A DNA stretch of 64,000 bases from Hypericum androsaemum (taxonomy: Eukaryota; Streptophyta; Magnoliopsida; Malpighiales; Hypericaceae). The position numbers were made by a program, and so were the translations under genes. This document shows, piece after piece, positions 56,406 to 64,000 of the stretch. Below the pieces are notes generated by a model that did not search any database, was not told the origin of the DNA, and worked only from the letters and a program-made list of their open reading frames with translations. The stretch is from assembly GCA_963995505.1 (NCBI GenBank), contig OZ023182.1, positions 9,106,707-9,170,706 on the forward strand, written 5' to 3'. The first letter of the stretch is position 1, and each line of letters opens with the position of its first letter.

Positions 56406-57728
56406 TTAAGAAGAAGCGTTAACTTTATTTTCACCGTTAAAGGTGCGATGTACAGTTATTACATTCATCTTAAACAACCCCTTTTCTAGATAACCCTTTC
56501 CTATGAATTGACCCGCTTTGGTCAGTACAAACTTATCAGCCTCAAATACAAGCTTAAGACAGGCTTTGCTTAAAATTGAGCCGGAAACTAAGTTCTTGCG
56601 GATGTCCGGGACATGCAGCACATCCTTGAGGGTCAGCTACTTTCCTGAGGTCAGCTTCAGGACCACCTTACCCAGACCGATGATCTTGGACGTTGCAGAG
56701 TTTCCCATTAACAGCTTTCGGCCGGTGATCGGGATATAGTTCGAGAACATCTCCTTGTCCGAGCAGACGTGGCGGGTAGCTCCTGTGTCCACGAATCACT
56801 CTCTCGGATTGTCCACCAGGTTGGCTTTAAATACCACGGCTGACAGATCCAGTTTGGACAAGTCTTCAGCCAGGTTAGCCTTTCCTTGGTCGTCCTTCTT
56901 CGGCTGGCGACAGTCCTTAGCCATGTGGCCGGGTTTGCCGCAGTTGTAGCAGTCGCCCTTGATCTTCTTGTTCTTTTTCTTCTTGGGCTCTTGCTTCTCC
57001 TGCTTATCCCCGGACTTCTTCCTCTTTTTGTCACCTTTTTCCTCGGCGAGGTGCACGGTGGTCTCAGAGTTGGCCTTGCCTTACTTGACTTCGGACTTTC
57101 GATTGTCTTCCTCGATCCTAAGTCTCACTATCAGGTCTTCTAGGCCCATGTCCTTCCTCTTGTGCTTGAGGTAGCTCTTGAAGTCCTTCCAGAGCGGGGG
57201 GAGTTTCTCGATCATCGCAGCTACTTGGAAGGACTCGCTGAGTTGCATCCCTTCGGCTTGGATCTTGTGAAGGATCAGCTGCAACTCCTGCACTTGGTCG
57301 ATGACCTTCTTGGAGTCCACCATCTTGAAGTCGAAGAATCGTCCGACGATGAATTTCTTCATCCCGGCATCCTCTGTTTTGTACTTCTTCTCGAGTGAAC
57401 TCCACAGCTCCTTAGCGGTCTTGGCTACCGCGTAGACATTGTAGAGCGTGTCGTCTACTCCATTTAGGACGTAGTTTCGGCACAGGAAGTCACTGTGACT
57501 CCACGCGTCGAGAGCGTTGATCTTCTATTGATCCATCTCATTTTCCGCTATCTTCGATGCTTTCTCTTTCAGCAACCGAACTAGGTTGAGCGTGGTCAGA
57601 TAGAACATCATCTTCTGTCGCCACCTTTTGAACTCGGTACCGTTGAACTTCGTTGGCCTTTCGGCGTGGACAGTTCCTGGTACCGTTGTCAGTGCTGCAG
57701 TACTTGACGATGCCATCTTCAAGTACAC
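56406..57728 (-). pseudogene. Copia gag and protease region (element 2)
   Basis: Gag starts about 20-40 bp after the LTR (MYLKMASSSTAAL at 57728; the Met at about 57716 is the likelier start) with KFNGTEFKRWRQKMMFYL. A TAG near 57526 ends this block. Gag resumes at 57362 with [19 protein letters not shown] and [20 protein letters not shown]. The zinc knuckle CYNCGKPGHMAKDC is intact near 56945. The protease part (about 56790-56410) is visible only across stops, ending MLHVPDIRKNLVSGSILSKA. Frames 57525-57728, 57081-57362 and 56796-57056 are separate. Confidence 0.82.
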
Positions 57729-57750
57729 GAATCTCGTCTTACGATTGTTA

Positions 57751-58443
57751 TGTTCGGAGGGTTCGGTATACTTGATTAGGATCTACGGCAGTCGAGTCAA
57801 GTGTTGGACACTTTCTCCATAAGACGAGATTGCCCCGTATATTTTAGTGTAGTACGGGCTACGGCAATCGTCCCCAAGATACAACGACTGTTCTGACGTT
57901 TTCAAGAACGTTGCACACGTATCTCGAAACTGTCGAACGAACCCTTATATACCCAGAACTTTCGGACGGACTTTTTGTAAGAGAAGAACGGGGGAGAGGA
58001 GAAGACAACAATGCTTACGGAATGCACTTGTTGCTGGGATGATTTGCAAATGAGGGGGAGAGGCCTATTTATAGGCGCTGGAAGAGTGGCAGGCAGGCAC
58101 TCCGAAGGGGCACGAGGCACTTCCGAAGAGATGCGACTCAGGCAGGCAGCCAAATCGCTCGTGGCCCTTTGGAGATGTCCCTTCGCTAGGCAGACAGGCT
58201 GGCTGCGCTCGTGGCCCTTCGGTGGCAGTCTGGATCCTTCCAGGTGCGTCCAGACTTTGCTGGCACTCCTTCACGAGGGATCTCACAACCCTTCGGCCGT
58301 CTGGAAGTCTCCAGGACGTTCCAGCCCTTCGTGCCTCTTCGGTGGCCATCCTGGAAGGTGCTCGCAGCCTCTCGTCACTTCGGTAGCTACGCAGCTCTCT
58401 CCAAACTCAGGCAAAATACTTAAGGCTCCTCCAGACGATGCGC
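57751..58443 (-). repeat. 5' LTR of Copia element 2, truncated
   Basis: It matches the left LTR from TGTTCGGAGGG to GACGATGCG and stops there. The last 300 bp or so of the LTR (the 5' start on the - strand) are gone. What follows is the inside of a MULE remnant. Confidence 0.85.
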
Positions 58444-59256
58444 ACGTGTAATCTCTGCCATGCCGTTCAGGACCCTCCATGTGTCCCACGACTCCAAGAT
58501 CACCTCCTTTGATTGGTCTCTGAGGAGGAAGCACACCATCCTCACAGAGTTCCCCACCGTCGATTCCCTCCTTTCGATTAGCCCTAGCCTCGCCGCCATC
58601 CAGGCCACCAACTTCTCTGGCCTTTAGGTGGTCGACCTCGAGAAGGGATTCATAAGGGAGAGCCTGGTCTGGGAGAACGTCACCCGGTCGTAGGGTTTGG
58701 AAGATATGGTCGAATTGGGGTTGGAGGTGAGGTTGGGAAAGAGGAGAGACGAAGTGGAAGAGTCCGGCAATGGAAGCTGGATCCGATAACGGAAGCTGGG
58801 TCCGATGACGGTAGCTGGGTCCCATCAATTGAATTTGGGGATGGGTTTCAGCCATGTTTTTTCTAGGTTTAGAGTTTGGGGATTATTCTCATCAATTGAA
58901 TTGGATCGGAGAGAGATGGGAAACGAGAGAGAGAGAGAGAGGGAGAGGGAGGAGGAGGAGGAAGGAGACGATGGAAGATAGATGATGAGTTTTTAAAAAA
59001 TATTATAAATACATCGGTGATTATTTTGATATTTTGCCACCTTGCCATGTCATATTACAAGTAGACTAGAAAATCTGACGTGGCATGCCACGTCATAGAT
59101 AAAACGACATCGTTTGGACGGGTTGGGTCCGGGCAGTTGCCCGTGGACCTAAGTAACGTTAATTGGAATAAGTATGACTCGATTGGTCAGTTTTTTACTA
59201 CAGGGTACTAAAGTGATTTTGGGCTATACCACAAGGTACTAAAGTAGACTTTTTTC
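58444..59256. mobile_element. Right part of a MULE (family of elements A and B) with captured gene DNA
   Basis: The right arm (about 58900-59256) matches the right arm of Pack-MULE B: GGGTCCGG(G/A)CAG, GTGGACCTAA, ATTGG(A)ATAAGT(A)TGACTCGATTG, then CCACAAGGTACTAAAGTAGACTTTTTTC. The left arm is missing: the element stops at 58443 against the truncated LTR of Copia element 2. The interior 58444-58860 is GC-rich and gene-like. A (GA)n run lies at 58925-58941. Confidence 0.8.
58457..58690 (+). pseudogene. Captured gene fragment, family not recognised
   Basis: One + strand frame reads AMPFRTLHVSHDSKITSFDW, then SLRRKHTILTEFPTVDSLLS, ISPSLAAIQATNFSGL, a TAG, then VVDLEKGFIRESLVWENVTR and another TAG. 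Apart from two stops it is a continuous 78-codon stretch of plausible folded-protein sequence, unlike the non-coding surroundings. I cannot name the family. Longer frames on the - strand here (58283-58855) are shadows. Confidence 0.45.
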
Positions 59257-59750
59257 TTTAAAAAAATAATCACTCTCCCGTACAAACATATTCCCGAAGA
59301 CAATTTCGTCTCACGCTGCCTTTGTCACCGAGCTCGATCTATATTGTCACACTCCACTACTGGTACGGCGAATATTGTTAAAGATATGTTGCCAAATTTG
59401 ATGGAAACAAAAGGATGGTTAGGTCTTCCAAAAAGCTGCATAATCACTAATCAGTTGAATCAAGCTGATTTAAGAGCAATCAATCACAGCGTCAACGTAA
59501 TCATCCAATACGATTCGATTGATAAGGTGACGGGTCACAGACTTCATCAAAATCTATCTAAGATCAAATCACCGCAAACCACACTCAATAAATCACCGCA
59601 AGCCCATATTGTACAATTATACATACTCCCGTACCCAATTAATTCATGCAACCAATTGCAACTGAGTTTTTCTGATAGCACATCATCGTAAGCGAAAAAT
59701 AAAGGTTTTGAACGTCAATAACAAATAGAAGCGAAGATATAAATAACAAA
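59257..59750. other. Intergenic, no gene recognised
   Basis: It holds a 115-codon + strand frame (59344-59691) with no recognised domain and AT-neutral composition. It lies between two transposon ends. I treat it as unproven. Confidence 0.35.
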
Positions 59751-60195
59751 GGGCAAATTACCCCGTTGTCCCTCGTGTTTGATCATCCTACTCCTCGGGT
59801 CCCTGAATTTCCTAAAATGATTTTACCATCCCCGAATTTGATTTTAGAAACTCTCAGGTTCCTTCCTAACGTCATTGGCTATTTTTTCATTTTTTGTCAT
59901 GGAAATGACTATTATACCCCATTGGTCATCTTCTCAAGCGAACACAACCTTCCAGTCATCTTCTCCGGCGACTCTTCATTTTTTCGGCGAAATGCAGCGT
60001 GTATGCATGCCATAAAATGCCCAAAATGTGTCATTTTGAGCCACGAAACACCAGAATTGGGCTTTTTTTCATAGCTCAAGCTGGCAGCTACCTGCCACGA
60101 AGAATCTTCTCATGGGGTTCCACTTTTCGGCTCGGAGTCGCCAGTCGGCTTAGTGGAAACACCATATTCTCGGCATTTTTTTTCGAAAAAATGCC
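59751..60195. mobile_element. Left end of a MULE-like element (M5, AAATTAC TIR family)
   Basis: GGGCAAATTACCCCGTTGTCCCT is followed by CTCGGGTCCCTGAATTT, ATTTTACCATCCCCG and GTCATGGAAATGAC, the arm text of M1-M4. No matching right arm is found before 62600, so the element is truncated or its right end is too decayed to see. The interior has a 102-codon frame (59766-60074) that runs through the arm and is not a real gene. Confidence 0.6.
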
Positions 60196-62136
60196 TTACA
60201 TATAGTGTGTATCTCCAATTTCATTTTGTCTATCGTAGCCAACAAAATACTTGAGTTTTTTTAAATAAAATGAGTAAGGGCAAATACGTAGTAATTTTAA
60301 GTGAGGATCAAGAAATTGAGGCTCAGCAGGCATCTGAGAATTGGGATATACAACACCCAATCTAAGCAACGATGAAGATTCCCAACCACATACAAAATTC
60401 CCACACCCGATCCAAATGGAAAAAGGCCCAATAATGCATATCGTAAAATAGATTATAAAAGTCTATATGGTCCGAATTTTGACATGAAAGAATGTCTTCA
60501 AAAGAAACAAGATTTGCAGAAGTACTTCAACAATAGATCGAAAGTCCGTGCTTAAAAATCTGTCAAAAAAAGTATGGCGTCAACATTTTCAAAAGAGATC
60601 TGTGGATGTCCGCCATTCACTTTGTTAGGGCTCAAGCTATTCCATTGTTTCTTACTTCAATCACCTAATATTTATATTAAATTTTAAATTTTTTTTTACA
60701 GGTTTGATGATTTGAAACACTTTTATTGGGGCAAGTCAACTTCAAAGATACCATAGTGGTACTATGGCGCATGTAATAGTTTTACAAATATCCTTCGAAT
60801 TGAGTTTGTATACAAAATTTGATAGTTAATTTTGTGGCAAGTATTTTGTATTTGCTCGTAGATAGTTGTGTATGTGAAAAGATTCACTCGTATAGATATG
60901 TACACACTCGCCACATTTCACGTTGAATTAGAATAATTTTTATATTTTTTTTATGTATTTCATGTTTATGTTATGAAAATTACTTAACATTTTATATTTT
61001 AATGGAACTTTCCAACTGCATTTTTGGTAGCATAAAGGACTCTACTGGTACCATTGACACTAGATGTGAGTTGTTCCTGAAAAATGTGAGCATCTCTTAT
61101 TATTATCTTTTGTAACTCAATAGTTTTGGATACTTTTGATTGATTTATATGTTGTTATGTGTTGTTATTAAAGATTCATGAACTTTTATTGTATTATTTG
61201 AGACTACTATGTATGGATTAGTAAGATGTAATTGACCCCAATTCTACATTTAATGCTCGTTGAATTCAGTGTATGCACTTATTAATAATAAGCTATACAC
61301 TAAGCTACAAAATGTCATGTTCCTGGCATTTTATGCATAACGTAAAACGCCATGTTCCTGACATTTTGTGGTATCTTGTGAAATTATATTTTCTTAATTG
61401 ATTCCAAAATTGTCATCATGCAATTATTATAATATATTCGACATTATGTAATTATTATAATATATTCGACATTATGAACTTATTTAAGGAAATTATTGGC
61501 CTAAGTATAAACTTGAATACTTTAAACATGACATACGAAGTGAAGAGAGAGGGCACCTTATTATAACATGGCATACAAAATCTTAAACTCATAAACTTTA
61601 AACTTAAATCGTAAATTGATATACTTTAAACCTAAACAATAAACCCTCAATCTTAAATTGTGACCCTAAATCTTACAAAGTCTCTAAAATTAGCATTTAT
61701 CACGTGCACGCCTAGTCTCTGCAATCAGTTTTTATCGCCTGCATGTCTTAGGAACCTCATTATGCCATTCAGTCATTGCACGATGAACATTATGTAATGT
61801 TAAGAGTTTCTTATATTGTGATGTTCTTTCATATCCGATGAAATCAGAAGAGCGTGGCTCCATTTATATTTAATTGTTACAAACGCAACACTAATTAATC
61901 AATTCAACCAAACAACTTCCTTTTCAAAAATCAAAACATGCAATCGAGAATGAAAATTGAAACCAACCGAAGGAGGACCTAGCACAAGTGAACCCGGTAA
62001 CCTACAACTAGACAAAACTCGTCAAATTAGCAAAGTACCGGGTGCACATGTAAAAACTAACAACAAAGAGAACCAAACTTGAAACCAGAACCAAAGGAAA
62101 AGCCCAAAATAAGGCATTTCTAGTATTCTAATTTAG
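60196..62136. other. AT-rich intergenic DNA, no gene recognised
   Basis: Short AT-driven frames only. A 31-bp direct repeat (ATTATTATAATATATTCGACATTATG) occurs twice at about 61421-61476. A TAAACCCTAAA-like low-complexity stretch runs at about 61580-61680. The phrase AATG(C/T)C(A/C)(T/C)GTTCCTG(G/A)CATTTT recurs near 61306 and 61345. Confidence 0.45.
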
Positions 62137-62613
62137 GTAGAAAATGCCCAAAATGAGGTGTGATTGTACATTCAATCGAGAGCACATTAGCTCGGAATAT
62201 CTAATTAATCTCTTCTCCCTGAGATCTCTGTCTCTATATGGGAGAGTTGTTAGATTAATTATGAAAATTAATACAAAATCAACACGCATACTGCAAAATG
62301 CCACGTTAATGGCGTTTTCAGTCAAGGTAAAAAAAGTAGAGGGAGGCAAAAAAAAACCCGAAGGTCGCTCGGTCGGCGGAGGTTGAGGTTGAGGATCGGT
62401 GGAGGTCGTTGTAAGTAATTAGGTTTCTTCTTTTGAAAAGAGTGGGTCCTTCGATAGGCAGCCATGGCAAGGTAAGTAAAGGGTTTCTTTTGAAATTCCA
62501 AAATACCCATGGAAAGAATTTAAAAATGAGGGCATAATTGTAATAAATGGTCACGAAATGCCTCATTTTGGACATTTTGGTCACATAAACACCTCATTTT
62601 GGGCATTTACTAC
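62137..62613. mobile_element. Small TIR element (MITE-like)
   Basis: The left end GTAGAAAATGCCCAAAATGAGG(TG) and the inverse of the right end (GTAGTAAATGCCCAAAATGAGG) match over 24 bp with one mismatch. A second ATGCCTCATTTTGGACATTTTGG lies just inside the right end. The overlapping ORFs are short and unlikely to be real. A target duplication is not clear. Confidence 0.6.
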
Positions 62614-63394
62614 GGATGTCAATTGCCGACCAACACGTATTACCCTATTTACTACAGATGTCCATGTTAGAAAATTTAATTTCCCACCAACATGTTAGAA
62701 AATTAATGAAATTTGAGATTTATTGGGACGAAAGTTTGAGATTAAAGTTTAGGACGTAAAAATTATTTTGATAAACAAATATTTCAAATTAAATTAAATT
62801 AATAAAAGAGAGAAAATATTATTAATACGAGTTATTGTTATTATTATTATGAAAATTAAATTTGCTACAAACATATTAGAAAATGATCCAATTAAATCAC
62901 ACATTAAATTTGCCAGAAAACACCCAAAAGGGGGCGTTTTGGATTAGAAGTTTAATTTCGCCAAGAAAACACCCAAAGAGGGGGTTCAAATTCAGTGGGG
63001 ACGACATTTATCCCCGCTGAAAGGGATCAAAGGGGAGTCAGAGAAAACTCTAGGTAATAAAAAATATAGTTAGGGGCAATATTGGACGACTACTATTAAC
63101 AAAGTCAAGGTATAATTTAGGGGTAAAATAATTATGGTAATAATTTAAAAGGAAAAACATATCAATCAATTACCCCAAAAATCACGTAATAGCACTAATT
63201 CATTATTCCCAGTGGCAAAAAAAAACCCTAAACGATTTAGCCAGAAAAAAAAGGCCAAGAACCCTAATCTTTCAACATCCATGGCTAAAGTTATTGATAA
63301 TCAGGAAACCGAAGAAGAAATCGTGGACGAATGATGAACTTAGCATTTTGTTATAAATTTTGAACTGGGCATGTTGTTATCATTTATGACTTGG
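62614..63394. other. Intergenic, no gene recognised
   Basis: AT-rich DNA. AAACACCCAAA(A/G)(G/A)GGGG occurs at about 62919 and 62968. No ORF above 60 codons. Confidence 0.4.
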
Positions 63395-63843
63395 GAATAT
63401 TTGTATCCTTGTACTCGGATATTGGTATCATTCCTCTATGATATTGGTTTTCGTCTTCTATGACATTTGTTTCCTTCTTCTATGATATTGATATTCTTCC
63501 ACTCTGATATTGGTTTTCTTCTTCTATGATATTTGTTTCCTTCCTTCTGTGATATTGGTTTCCTATGTATCGGATATTGGTGACCTTTTTAACTGATATT
63601 GATATCCTTCTACTCTGATATTGGTTTACTACTTCTATGATATTGGTTCCTTCTTATCTGATATTGGGGTCCTTCAACTCCGATATTGGTTTCCTTCTTC
63701 TGTGATATTGGTGACCTTCTTCTGTGATATCGATTTTCTTCTTCTATGATATTGGTATCGTGCTACTTATATATTGGTATCCTTTCTCTATGATATTGGT
63801 TTTCATCTTCTATGATATTGGTTTCCTTCATGTATGATATTGG
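63395..63843. repeat. 22-bp minisatellite, about 20 copies
   Basis: The consensus is GATATTGGTTTCCTTCTTCTAT. The GATATTGG core is strongly kept in most units, while the second half varies, with only rare 1-bp length changes. No stem or ORF is associated. The unit length (22 bp) and the GATATTGGTTT start match the shorter repeat inside the MITE at 19548-19600. Confidence 0.93.
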
Positions 63844-64000
63844 GTAGGTTGTATTATGTTATGGTGTTAAATAGTATTAGCAGCAATAAAGCTAAACTCT
63901 TTTTATACCTAGGATTTTTCATAAGATTTTAACTTGATAGAATTTAAATGAGAAGTTGGCTACAAATGTATGAGCTAGGAATTATAAATATGTTCATATT

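Larger units (their letters stand above)
49661..58443 (-). mobile_element. Decayed Ty1/Copia element (element 2) with a nested LTR element
   Basis: On the - strand: truncated 5' LTR (57751-58443), gag, protease region, integrase, RT, RNase H, a purine tract (ATGTGGGGGAT, about 53280-53290) and 3' LTR (49661-53279, split by a 2.67-kb insertion). The two LTRs differ by roughly 4% over the shared 600 bp as I compare them, so this element is older than its guest. The 5' LTR lacks about 300 bp of its outer end and abuts MULE DNA. The standard Met-tRNA primer site is not seen between LTR and gag, where only about 25 bp remain. Confidence 0.9.

Noticed and set aside
58283..58855. 190-codon - strand ORF
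   Set aside because: It crosses the LTR/MULE junction, so it cannot be an old gene; the opposite strand gives a better gene-like frame.
59344..59691. 115-codon + strand ORF as a gene
   Set aside because: No domain, no codon bias and no neighbouring signals; insufficient support.
63395..63843. CRISPR-like array
   Set aside because: Units are contiguous and degenerate with no unique spacers, and the DNA is plant nuclear; it is a minisatellite.

Overview
This is a 64-kb stretch of nuclear DNA from a flowering plant, most likely a eudicot. The evidence is the AT-rich background, the dense plant-type Copia and Gypsy retrotransposons, a plant LINE with a DUF4283-like and CCHC ORF1, Mutator-like elements (MULEs) carrying captured plant gene pieces, and one plant-specific DREB-type AP2/ERF gene. 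I cannot name the species. I saw no rRNA or tRNA gene and no CRISPR array.

Layout. 1-8 kb: the 3' end of an Athila/Tat-like Ty3/Gypsy element on the + strand with a putative 1.68-kb LTR, then a decayed Gypsy pol on the - strand, then degenerate tandem repeats. 8.5-11.5 kb: two MULE-like elements with long terminal inverted repeats (TIRs). 12.7-17.9 kb: an almost complete Copia element on the - strand with 317-bp LTRs and only two stop codons seen in its polyprotein. 18.2-25.6 kb: an old tandem duplication of non-coding DNA. Its two copies carry different later insertions, so each serves as an empty site for the other. 26-34 kb: AT-rich DNA with MITE-like repeats, a decayed exon, and a Pack-MULE carrying two C2-domain pieces of a QUIRKY-type MCTP gene.

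34.2-42.8 kb: one MULE with a perfect 9-bp target duplication, invaded by a full-length but dead LINE and by a second MULE with its own perfect 9-bp target duplication. 43.3-45.9 kb: a deleted Copia element. 47.0-47.7 kb: the only intact host gene, a DREB/ERF transcription factor on the - strand, with a TRIM-like mini-retrotransposon about 600 bp upstream. 49.7-58.4 kb: a decayed Copia element whose left LTR was split by a young non-autonomous LTR element with an intact 313-codon ORF of unknown function. Its right LTR is cut off at the interior of a gene-carrying MULE remnant (to 59.3 kb). 59.3-64 kb: a MULE left end, a small TIR element and a 22-bp minisatellite of about 20 copies.

The window is therefore mostly layered transposable elements around one regulatory gene. 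Target duplications, empty sites and split LTRs give a partial order of insertion. The least described items are the orphan-ORF LTR element, the gene-carrying MULEs and the 22-bp repeat.
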